Shown here piece after piece: positions 47,950 through 55,908 of a stretch of DNA of 64,000 nucleotides. The translations under genes and the position numbers were made by a program. Source of the DNA: an uncultured Clostridium sp. (GTDB taxonomy: Bacteria; Bacillota; Clostridia; Clostridiales; Clostridiaceae); assembly GCF_947039605.1 (NCBI RefSeq), contig NZ_CAMQZG010000014.1, positions 16,484 through 80,483 on the forward strand. Reading direction: 5' to 3'. The notes beneath the pieces are model-generated. The model saw only the letters and a program-made list of their open reading frames with translations, did no database searches and was not told the DNA's origin. Every line of letters begins with the position of its first letter. Position 1 is the stretch's first letter.

Positions 47950-50487
47950 ATGGGTGTTTATAAAATAATTTATGATAAAGAGTCTAATAAAATTTATGAG
48001 GGAGAATGTGAGGGGCAGATAAGAGAGGGAAGAGGAAGTTTATATTATTCATCAGGTGTTATCAAGTATTTAGGTGAGTGGAAAAATGATAGTCCCGATG
48101 GAATTGGGGTTTTATTCTATGAAAATGGAGTCAAATTTTATGAGGGGAAGTGGGTGGCTGGAAGCGCTTGTGGACAGGGAGTTCTTTTTACGGAAAATGG
48201 AAGGCGTGAGTATGAAGGTCATTTTGAAGAAAGTAAAAAAAGTGGTGTTGGAATAATTTATTATGATGATGGTGCTAGTTATCAAGGTGAGTGGAAAGCT
48301 GATAGAAGAGATGGATTTGGGAGTTTATTTTATTCAACAGGGGAACTTCAATATAGAGGGATATGGTTAAATTCTGAAAAAAGTGGAAATGGAATGTTGT
48401 TAACTAAGGATGAGAGTTTGATATATCAAGGTGAATTTTTAAATGATATGAAAAATGGACTCGGGAGAAGTTATTACCCTAGTGGAAAAGTAGAATATGA
48501 TGGACAGTGGAGCAAGGATGAAAAATCTGGTGAGGGGATTCTTTATGGAGAAAATGGTGAGAAATCATTTCAAGGATTTTTTGAAAATGGAAAGATAATA
48601 GAGACTAAAATTATAAAAAATGAAACACATAATGAAATTAAGGTAGAACATACAAAAGAGGAATCACTAGAGGAAATAGGTATTGATATATCTATCTTTA
48701 ATAAAGAGGGGAATTCTATAATAGATGAAGATGATGGGGCGAGGTTTAAGTTTTTAAATGAAAATAATAATGAAATAACGAATGATGAATTCAATATAGA
48801 AAAAACTGATTTTGTTTATAATCAGTTTAGAGAAGGATATTTTGGTGAGGATAATGAGGCAATAGAGTTTGAAATTATTGATAAACAAGAGACAAGAAGT
48901 ACAGTAGATGATTTAGAAGATTTAGAAGATTTAGATGTAAAAGAATCGGCAGAAGCAGATGAAGTAATTGATGAGAAAACTGTAAACTTTGTTATGAAAG
49001 AAGAGTTTGAGGAAGAAGTTTATGATGAAAAAGAAGATGAAATTATAAATATTAATGAAGAGATAGAATTAGATGTTGAAGTTGAACTAGAAGTTGATGT
49101 AGATACTCAAGTTCAGGAAATAGATGCAGAAGAAATAGAGGTTATAGCTAATGAAAATGTAAATATTGTAGCTAGTCGAGAAGCGGAAAATATTCAAATG
49201 CCTGAGAGTGAAATTAAGAATAAGGAAGTAGAAGAAAAAGAAAAAGAAGATGAGGCAACGGTAGAGGTTAGAATTGAAAATAATAAGGTTTATAAATATA
49301 TAGAAATTGGCGACTATATATATAAAGGTGAGTTTAATGAAGGTGATAGAACTGGAATTTCTAGAGTATATTATAAAAACTTATTGAAGTATGATGGATT
49401 TATAAAAGGTGGAATATATGACGGAATAGGTAAGCTTTATGATATAAATGAAAAATTAGAGTATGAGGGATTATTTGAAGGTGGAAAAAGACATGGTAAT
49501 GGGATAAGTTATGATTCTTTTGGAAATGTAATTTATAAAGGAAATTGGAAATATGATTTACAAGATGGTGATGGAGAACTTTTAAATAGTAATGGAGATA
49601 AAATTTATAAGGGAACATTTTATAAAGGTAAGGCACTAGGGCTTGGGGTTGCAATAGAGAGTGAGATTGATAGCATATTGTATTGTGAGTTAGAGTCAAT
49701 GGTTGGATTAGAAGAGGTTAAAGATGAAGTTGCAAGACTTGTTAGCTTCCTTAAAATGCAGATATTAAGACAAAGAGTTTCATATAAAATTATGGATATT
49801 CCATATGTATTTACTTTTGAGGGAAATATAGGCGTTGGGAAAGAGGAGGTAGCAAGAATTCTTGGAAAGTTATATTATATTTTAGGTCTTATACCAGAAT
49901 ATAATTTTGTGCAAAGAGATTTACTTACAGCACTTGAGTATAGCCATGATGGAGATATAGAAAAATCTATGGATAATTTTGGTGGTGGAGTTTTGTATCT
50001 TAGTAATCTTTATCAAAATAATTATGATGACATAAATGAAGTTATTAAAAATAAGGTTTCAACAGAAAATGTGCTGGATTTAGTTGATTATAGTAATGGC
50101 CATTTTATTATAGTATTCTCAGGGGATGAGGAACTTATAGAAACCATGATTCATAACAAGAAAGAATTAGCAAAGTGTGTTGGAAAAAGCATAATATTCT
50201 TTGATTATACAGTCGATGAAATGATGGATTATATTTTAAGTCTTAGCATTGAAAAAGATTATATATTTTCTGAGGAATTAGTTAATAAACTTGAAACTTT
50301 TTTTACAGAAGTTCTTGAAAATGAAAAATATAATAATAGAAATAGTGAATTTATAAAAGAAATATTTACAGAACTTGTAAAAGAACAGTGTATAAGGATT
50401 GATACGTATGGAGTAACTGATATAGAGAATCTTAAAAAATTAGAAATTCAAGATTTTAAAAATATAGAAAATAAAATATGTTTTTAA
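47950..50487 (+). CDS. MORN-repeat protein with degenerate CbxX/SpoVK-type AAA domain
   Basis: An 845-residue protein with no signal peptide. Eight to nine MORN repeats (about 18-212, pattern Y-x-G-x-W/F...G-x-G-x-L/I-Y) are followed by a very acidic linker (about 220-440). About five more MORN repeats (459-565) come next, then a C-terminal domain (585-845). That domain starts LESMVGLEEVKDEVARLVS, as in CbxX/SpoVK-type AAA ATPases. Its P-loop region reads GNIGVGKE (625-632) with E in place of Thr/Ser, and the Walker B DE is replaced by S685-N686 (GGGVLYLSNL). It may be a scaffold with a pseudo-AAA module. Single-gene unit; AAGGAG precedes ATG. Confidence 0.85.
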   Translation: MGVYKIIYDKESNKIYEGECEGQIREGRGSLYYSSGVIKYLGEWKNDSPDGIGVLFYENGVKFYEGKWVAGSACGQGVLFTENGRREYEGHFEESKKSGVGIIYYDDGASYQGEWKADRRDGFGSLFYSTGELQYRGIWLNSEKSGNGMLLTKDESLIYQGEFLNDMKNGLGRSYYPSGKVEYDGQWSKDEKSGEGILYGENGEKSFQGFFENGKIIETKIIKNETHNEIKVEHTKEESLEEIGIDISIFNKEGNSIIDEDDGARFKFLNENNNEITNDEFNIEKTDFVYNQFREGYFGEDNEAIEFEIIDKQETRSTVDDLEDLEDLDVKESAEADEVIDEKTVNFVMKEEFEEEVYDEKEDEIININEEIELDVEVELEVDVDTQVQEIDAEEIEVIANENVNIVASREAENIQMPESEIKNKEVEEKEKEDEATVEVRIENNKVYKYIEIGDYIYKGEFNEGDRTGISRVYYKNLLKYDGFIKGGIYDGIGKLYDINEKLEYEGLFEGGKRHGNGISYDSFGNVIYKGNWKYDLQDGDGELLNSNGDKIYKGTFYKGKALGLGVAIESEIDSILYCELESMVGLEEVKDEVARLVSFLKMQILRQRVSYKIMDIPYVFTFEGNIGVGKEEVARILGKLYYILGLIPEYNFVQRDLLTALEYSHDGDIEKSMDNFGGGVLYLSNLYQNNYDDINEVIKNKVSTENVLDLVDYSNGHFIIVFSGDEELIETMIHNKKELAKCVGKSIIFFDYTVDEMMDYILSLSIEKDYIFSEELVNKLETFFTEVLENEKYNNRNSEFIKEIFTELVKEQCIRIDTYGVTDIENLKKLEIQDFKNIENKICF

Positions 50488-50497
50488 AATAAACAAG

Positions 50498-50530
50498 AAT
50501 TACTTAATGCTAAGGCGTTAAGTAATTTTT
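50498..50530 (+). terminator. Intrinsic terminator after the MORN gene
   Basis: A 13-bp stem with one wobble pair (50498-50510 with 50515-50527) followed by T. Confidence 0.85.
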
Positions 50531-50657
50531 AAATAGTTTGCTGCTTTTATTTGTTTTAAAGGGATAAAAAGGATTTTGGATGTTTTAGTAGAAGATATAC
50601 ATATAATTAAGGAACTAGAGAGTTAAAATTAAGATATTTATATGAGGGAGAGGAATA

Positions 50658-50710
50658 CGTGGATAACAAATATGTGGATAACTTTTCCAAAATGTTATCC
50701 ACAATTTTTT
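50658..50710. other. Cluster of three DnaA-box-like 9-mers
   Basis: TTATCCACA (consensus DnaA box) occurs at 50695-50703 on plus and at 50673-50681 on minus, and a one-mismatch copy (TTATCCACG) at 50658-50666 on minus. The two perfect copies form a hairpin with an 11-nt loop followed by AATTTTTTT, so the element may instead be a terminator read on the plus strand. Confidence 0.5.
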
Positions 50711-52710
50711 TATTTAACTCTAGCAATATCATATTTTTGGCATTTTAAGGATATTGTTCTGTGTGTAAGCCCAAGAGCTTTACCAGCTTTATTAAAAGTT
50801 TTATATTTTTTCATTGCGGCAACAATGATTTTCTTTTCGTATTCTTCAAAGGGAAGAATATTATCTGTATCAAGTTCTAGAATATCTAAATCTTTTGAAT
50901 CTGATGGAATTATATATGGAGGAAAATCAACAACTTTTATAATATTATCATTACAAAGATTTAATGCCCTTTCAATTATGTTTTCAAGTTCTCTTATGTT
51001 CCCAGGGAAGTTGTAGCTTTCTAATACATTTAAAGCTTTAAAATCAATGCTTATTATATTAGTAGAAAGTTTTTTGTTAAGTTTATCTATAAAATGATTT
51101 ATAAGTATAGGTAAATCAGTTTTTCTTTCTCTAAGAGGAGGTAGACTTACTGTTAGCACATTTAATCTATAGAATAAATCTTCTCTAAATTTATTAGTTA
51201 GCATCATTTCTTCAAGGTTTCTATTAGTTGCAGCAATTACTCTGACATCTATTTTTTTAGGATGCAAAGCACCAATTCTTTCAATTTCCATTTCTTGAAG
51301 AACTCTTAAAAGTTTAACTTGCATAGACATTGGCATATCACCAATTTCATCAAGAAAGATTGTACCACCATCAGCTATTTCAAATTTACCAGGTTTAGCT
51401 TTTGAAGCACCTGTAAATGAACCTTTTTCATATCCAAACAGTTCACTTTCTAATAGGTTTTCTGGAATGGCAGCACAGTTTACTCTAACAAAAGGCATAT
51501 TTTGTCTTTTACTTTCATTATGGATAAACTTTGCTATAAGCTCTTTACCAGTACCACTCTCACCTCTCACTAAAACTGTAGAGGTGCTTTTAGCACCTTT
51601 TTCACAGATATACATTATATCCTTTAAACTAGTTGTAGCACCAATTATATTATTAGAAGAAGAATTTACGCTTTTTAAAAATTCTTCTTTATAAAAATTA
51701 AGTTCTTCCTCTGAACGTTCTAGTTTATCTATAAGTCCTTTAAGTTCGTTAACAGGTTTAGAAGTAGAGATAATTCCTTTGAATTTTCCATCTATAAATA
51801 TAGGATCAATTTTACTTATAATATCAATTCCATTTTTAGAGTGTAAAACATTTTTCATAGATTCTTTAGATTTAAAACATTTAGCTCTAAGTCCTTTAGG
51901 AGAAAGTGTGAAGATGTCCTTACCAATAATTTTCTCACCATTTTTTAATAATGTGTTTGTATAAGTTGGATTAACATAATTTATTTTTCCAGACTCATCT
52001 ACAAAACAAATTAGTTCACTAGAGTTTTCTAGTATCTTAGTGAATTTTTCATTTATTTCCTTAAGTCCTACCATATCAGATATATCTTGAATAACAGATA
52101 TTGCACCTATAAGTTCTCCGTGAGAAAAGATGGGGGAACGGTTAACAATAGTTGTTTTATTATTTATGTAGAGGATTTTTCCCATTTCTTTTGATTTAGT
52201 TAGTAGCGTATCGGCAAGTTCAGAATTTGGAATTAGTTTTTTTATAGGTTGTCCAAGGGTTTGATATATACTTTTTTCAAGAAGATTTAAAGCATATGAG
52301 TTTATTTTAGTTATATTATTATGAATATCTATAGCTATAATGCCAACAGGGAGTTCATCAAGAACTTGTTCGTTTGCAATATTTGATTCATCAATAAATC
52401 CATCAATTTCAGGTGTAACCTCTATTGAAGAGTTTATATTAGTTTCTATGTAATCAAGTAGTGTACCAATTGCAAGTTTTCCAATCATGCCACTTTCCTT
52501 ACATCCAAAACTTACAATATCATTTTTACTTAATTTTAAAGCTAGAATTCCAAGCATACTTACACCTAGCCAATCTGTATAGTCTTCTTTTTTTATAAAA
52601 ATATTTAATTTATACTTTGATTTAATTTCTGCTGCTTTATTTACAATCATTGCAGCAAAACGAGTATGAATTCCTGATGGAACTTTAATTTTTAGACTTT
52701 GATTATACAT
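50710..52710 (-). CDS. Sigma-54 activator with N-terminal HPr-like domain
   Basis: A 666-residue enhancer-binding protein. Residues 1-90 align without gaps to HPr: H15 and R17 are kept, but position 46 is Asp instead of the regulatory Ser. Two PAS-like domains follow (about 115-215 and 222-330). The AAA+ domain (360-590) has Walker A GESGTGK (383-389), the sigma-54-contacting loop as GSFTGA (430-435) and Walker B with D454-E455. A Fis-type helix-turn-helix ends the protein (about 630-663). AAAGGAG precedes ATG. It is divergent from ptsI, its likely target. Confidence 0.92.
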   Translation of the reverse strand: MYNQSLKIKVPSGIHTRFAAMIVNKAAEIKSKYKLNIFIKKEDYTDWLGVSMLGILALKLSKNDIVSFGCKESGMIGKLAIGTLLDYIETNINSSIEVTPEIDGFIDESNIANEQVLDELPVGIIAIDIHNNITKINSYALNLLEKSIYQTLGQPIKKLIPNSELADTLLTKSKEMGKILYINNKTTIVNRSPIFSHGELIGAISVIQDISDMVGLKEINEKFTKILENSSELICFVDESGKINYVNPTYTNTLLKNGEKIIGKDIFTLSPKGLRAKCFKSKESMKNVLHSKNGIDIISKIDPIFIDGKFKGIISTSKPVNELKGLIDKLERSEEELNFYKEEFLKSVNSSSNNIIGATTSLKDIMYICEKGAKSTSTVLVRGESGTGKELIAKFIHNESKRQNMPFVRVNCAAIPENLLESELFGYEKGSFTGASKAKPGKFEIADGGTIFLDEIGDMPMSMQVKLLRVLQEMEIERIGALHPKKIDVRVIAATNRNLEEMMLTNKFREDLFYRLNVLTVSLPPLRERKTDLPILINHFIDKLNKKLSTNIISIDFKALNVLESYNFPGNIRELENIIERALNLCNDNIIKVVDFPPYIIPSDSKDLDILELDTDNILPFEEYEKKIIVAAMKKYKTFNKAGKALGLTHRTISLKCQKYDIARVK

Positions 52711-52736
52711 AATAAAACTCCTTTATTAATAAAGTA

Positions 52737-52752
52737 TTGATAAAAAATATCA
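52737..52752 (+). promoter_or_regulatory. Upstream activator site 1
   Basis: TTGATAAAAAATATCA, an imperfect dyad (TTGATA...TATCA). It is the first of three near-identical 16-mers, 27 nt before the sigma-54 activator start codon. Confidence 0.75.
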
Positions 52753-52766
52753 ATAAATATATTATA

Positions 52767-52782
52767 TGATATTTTTTATCAA
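52767..52782 (-). promoter_or_regulatory. Upstream activator site 2
   Basis: The same 16-mer as site 1 read on the minus strand (TGATATTTTTTATCAA on plus). Its centre is 30 nt from site 1, close to three helical turns. Confidence 0.75.
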
Positions 52783-52797
52783 TTTTACATAGTTTTC

Positions 52798-52813
52798 TTG
52801 ATAAAAAATATCA
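52798..52813 (+). promoter_or_regulatory. Upstream activator site 3
   Basis: Exact copy of the site 1 16-mer, centre 31 nt from site 2. It lies about 190 nt upstream of the -12 element of the ptsI promoter, a normal enhancer distance. Confidence 0.75.
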
Positions 52814-52912
52814 GAAATAAATAAAAGACATTTAAATTTATATATTCAAACATATAAGTAATTTTAAAAAAGTAAAAAATTATAATAAAATAAAAAAGTA
52901 AACATATAATAT

Positions 52913-52982
52913 ACAGTTACTTGAAAATATGTGACTGCAAATGAGAAGAAATTGTAAATAATTTAAATAAATTTGTAACTGT
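52913..52982 (+). promoter_or_regulatory. Inverted repeat between the activator sites and ptsI promoter
   Basis: ACAGTTAC (52913-52920) and GTAACTGT (52975-52982) are perfect inverted copies 54 nt apart, the second ending 8 nt before the -24 element. They could bind a second regulator or bend DNA; the role is unknown. Confidence 0.35.
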
Positions 52983-52990
52983 CACAAAGT

Positions 52991-53006
52991 TGGCATGGAA
53001 ATTGCT
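52991..53006 (+). promoter_or_regulatory. Sigma-54 promoter for ptsI
   Basis: TGGCAT (52991-52996), 5 nt, TTGCT (53002-53006). The GG and GC dinucleotides are exactly 12 nt apart, as required for -24/-12 promoters. Transcription should begin near 53017, leaving a leader of about 145 nt. Confidence 0.85.
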
Positions 53007-53161
53007 AATAATTAAAGTATAGAGAAAATGAATTACTATCAAGCCTAAGATTTTCTTGGTAAACTTGGTAAAGATGTAATAAAATTAAATTATAAAAAAA
53101 CAGTTTAGAGTTTTAAATAAATGAAAATAAAGAAATGGTTTAAATTTAAGGAGGATATGAA

Positions 53162-54781
53162 ATGATGAAAGGTATTGCAGCATCAAAAGGATACGCTATA
53201 GGAACAGTTTTAATACAAAAGCACGAGGAAATAATAATAACAGATGAGAAAATTACTGATATAGTAGCTGAAAAAGCTAAACTTGCTAGTGCATTAGAGG
53301 CTTCTAAAGAGCAGTTAACAACAATTAAAGCTAAAGCAGCACAGTCAATGGGGGAAGAAGAAGCAGAAGTTTTTGAAGCTCACATTACATTATTAGATGA
53401 TCCAGAATTCGCAGGAGCTATGGATATGGCTATTGAAACAGAGCAATTAAATGCTATGAAAGCAGTTGAGAATACAAGAAATACATTCGTTATGATATTT
53501 GAATCAATGGACAATGCTTATATGAGAGAAAGAGCAGCTGACCTTAAAGACGTTTCAAATAGAATCATTGCTAACATCGCTGGTGTTGCTGTTAACCCAT
53601 TTGAAAATGCTAAAGAGAATACAGTAGTAGTAGCTCATGATTTAACACCATCAGATACAGCTCAATTAGATAGAAGTAAAGTTGTAGGATTCCTTACAAA
53701 CATTGGAGGAAGAACTTCACACTCAGCTATCATGGCTAGAACACTTGAAATACCAGCTATTGTTGGTCTTGGAAATGTAACAGAGTCAGTTAATGATGGA
53801 GATGTAGTAATTCTTGATGGATTAGAAGGAATTATGATAGTGAATCCTTCAGAGGATATTATTGCAGAGTATATTGCTAAAAAAGAAAGTTTTACAGCAG
53901 AGCAAGAAGAACTAAAGAAATTAATAGATGTTAAAACAATAACTAGATCAGGTAAGAGAATCGAAGTTTGTGGAAACATTGGTAAGCCAGAAGATGTAGA
54001 TCAAGTTATGGCTAATGGTGGAGATGGAGTTGGATTATTTAGAACTGAATTCTTATACATGGATAGAGAAAGTGCTCCAACAGAAGACGAGCAATTTGAA
54101 TCATATAAGTATGTTTTAGAAAAAACTGAAGGTAGACAAGTTGTTATAAGAACACTTGATATCGGAGGAGATAAAACACTTCCTTACTTACCATTACCAG
54201 AAGAAATGAACCCATTCTTAGGATATAGAGCTATCAGATTATGTCTTGATAGAAAAGAAATATTCAAGGTTCAATTAAGAGCTTTATTAAGAGCTTCAGT
54301 ATACGGTAAACTTGCAGTAATGTTCCCTATGATTTCAGGAATTCAAGAGTTTGAGCAAGCAAGAGAAGTAGCAGAAGAATGTAAAGCAGAATTAATAGCA
54401 GAAGGAATAACAATATCAGATAGCATCCAATGGGGTATTATGATAGAAATTCCAGCAGCAGCAGTTATGGCTGATGAACTTGCTAAATCAGTAGATTTCT
54501 TCTCAATCGGAACAAATGACTTAATCCAATATACACTTGCAGCAGATAGAATGAGTGAGAAGGTTTCATACCTTTATAACCCAATGCACCCAGCTGTATT
54601 AAGATTAATAAAAATGACAATTGATGGAGCACACAAACACGGTAAGTGGGTTGGAATGTGTGGAGAGATGGCTGGAGATGAAGTAGCTATCGCAACATTA
54701 GTAGAGTATGGTTTAGATGAATTCTCAATGAGTGCATCATCAATGCTTGGGGCTAAGAAAATAATAATGGAACAAAAGTAA
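53162..54781 (+). CDS. ptsI: PTS Enzyme I (phosphoenolpyruvate-protein phosphotransferase)
   Basis: Enzyme I takes phosphate from PEP and passes it to HPr, starting sugar uptake by the PTS. The 539-residue protein has the phospho-His H187 in GGRTSHSAIMAR, the PEP-binding barrel with LFRTEFLYMDRE and the catalytic Cys in GMCGEMAGD. Length is slightly short compared with about 570. AAGGAGG (53148-53154) precedes ATG 53162; ATG 53165 is equally possible. No ptsH lies next to it. It is preceded by a sigma-54 promoter. Confidence 0.97.
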   Translation: MMKGIAASKGYAIGTVLIQKHEEIIITDEKITDIVAEKAKLASALEASKEQLTTIKAKAAQSMGEEEAEVFEAHITLLDDPEFAGAMDMAIETEQLNAMKAVENTRNTFVMIFESMDNAYMRERAADLKDVSNRIIANIAGVAVNPFENAKENTVVVAHDLTPSDTAQLDRSKVVGFLTNIGGRTSHSAIMARTLEIPAIVGLGNVTESVNDGDVVILDGLEGIMIVNPSEDIIAEYIAKKESFTAEQEELKKLIDVKTITRSGKRIEVCGNIGKPEDVDQVMANGGDGVGLFRTEFLYMDRESAPTEDEQFESYKYVLEKTEGRQVVIRTLDIGGDKTLPYLPLPEEMNPFLGYRAIRLCLDRKEIFKVQLRALLRASVYGKLAVMFPMISGIQEFEQAREVAEECKAELIAEGITISDSIQWGIMIEIPAAAVMADELAKSVDFFSIGTNDLIQYTLAADRMSEKVSYLYNPMHPAVLRLIKMTIDGAHKHGKWVGMCGEMAGDEVAIATLVEYGLDEFSMSASSMLGAKKIIMEQK

Positions 54782-54802
54782 TTTAAATTACTTTATAAAT
54801 AG

Positions 54803-54838
54803 GGCTAATTTAGTTTAAAACTAAATTAGCCTTTTTTT
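54803..54838 (+). terminator. Intrinsic terminator after ptsI
   Basis: A 14-bp perfect stem (54803-54816 with 54818-54831; the loop is a few bases in practice), then seven T. Confidence 0.95.
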
Positions 54839-54998
54839 ATAATGATTTAAAGGGGATACAAGTATTTTTAGTATGCCCGAAAAATGAAGAAAATAGCAAA
54901 TTTTAATGAAATTTTCAGGAAATCGACAAAAAACAACAAAAGAGAAAAGCCTAGCATGATAATATAAATATATTAAATTATGTGTAAGGGTGAAGTAA

Positions 54999-55772
54999 AT
55001 GAAGGTTACAAAAATTTTAGTGGTAAGTATAGCATTTTTAGTGTATTATCTTTTTCTAGTGATAGGACTTGGAGTATCAATTATAAATTCTGTGTTTTTA
55101 GTAGCAGGATTAATACTTTTTTGGTTATATTTTTTAGATATAAGGTATGAAGAAAGAAGAAATCGAGATATATATTTGAAATGGAGAAAAGGCATTTTAG
55201 TTTTATTTGGAATTACTACAACTTTTTTTGTAGTAGTAAATGGAGCTATGCTTATAATTGCAATGGATAAAAATTATGAAAAAACAGATGTAGTAATGGT
55301 TTTAGGGGCAGGGCTAGATGGAGATAAAGTTTCTAAAACACTTAAAACAAGGCTTGATGGAGCAATAGATTATGTATCTAAAGAAGATGGATATAATTTT
55401 ATTATAGTATCAGGTGGACAGGGCCATGATGAATTAATCTCAGAGGCAGAGGCTATGAGAAGATATTTAGTTGATGCAGGAATACCTAATGAGAGAATTG
55501 TATTAGAAGATAAATCAACTTCAACTTTTGAAAATTTTAAATTTTCAAGAAGTATCATAGAAGAAAATACAAAGAAAGATATAGATACTTTAAATGTGAA
55601 AGTATTTACTAATGGTTTTCATTGTTTAAGAAGTTATTTCTTAGGTAAGAGACTTGGGTATGGAGAACTTAGTACATTTGGTACTAGTACACCACCCTCA
55701 CTTACACCTTATTATTATTTTAGAGAAGTATTTGCACTTGCAAAGTCTATAGTTTTTGATAAAGAGAGTTAA
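54999..55772 (+). CDS. DUF218/YdcF-family membrane protein
   Basis: A 257-residue protein with three N-terminal membrane helices (about 5-25, 28-48, 65-90) and a DUF218 domain (about 98-240). Domain motifs include VVMVLGAG, FIIVSGGQGHDE and LEDKSTSTFENF. Relatives (SanA, ElyC, YdcF) affect envelope biogenesis; the reaction is not known. The start ATG 54999 is preceded by AAGGGTG. Confidence 0.88.
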   Translation: MKVTKILVVSIAFLVYYLFLVIGLGVSIINSVFLVAGLILFWLYFLDIRYEERRNRDIYLKWRKGILVLFGITTTFFVVVNGAMLIIAMDKNYEKTDVVMVLGAGLDGDKVSKTLKTRLDGAIDYVSKEDGYNFIIVSGGQGHDELISEAEAMRRYLVDAGIPNERIVLEDKSTSTFENFKFSRSIIEENTKKDIDTLNVKVFTNGFHCLRSYFLGKRLGYGELSTFGTSTPPSLTPYYYFREVFALAKSIVFDKES

Positions 55773-55798
55773 GATTTTTAAAATCTTAGCTCTTTTTT
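55765..55798 (+). terminator. Intrinsic terminator overlapping the DUF218 stop codon
   Basis: Stem AGAG-TAAGATTTT with AAAATCTTA-CTCT (55765-55792), then seven T. The stop codon TAA (55770-55772) lies inside the stem. Confidence 0.9.
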
Positions 55799-55858
55799 TG
55801 TTGAAATAAAAAACAAATAGTTAAATTTTAGAAAAAAATAAAAATAATTACCATAACT

Positions 55859-55867
55859 TGGTATAAT
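55859..55867 (+). promoter_or_regulatory. Extended -10 promoter for the TPR gene
   Basis: TGG-TATAAT (55859-55867) with no good -35, about 42 nt before the start codon. Confidence 0.65.
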
Positions 55868-55908
55868 ATTTTTAGTGGAATATTTAAAAAAATTATGAGG
55901 TGGAAGAA

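Noticed and set aside
50642..51016. Plus-strand ORF of 124 codons overlapping the end of the sigma-54 activator gene
   Set aside because: It is antisense to conserved AAA+ and helix-turn-helix sequence and begins in the DnaA-box region without a Shine-Dalgarno.
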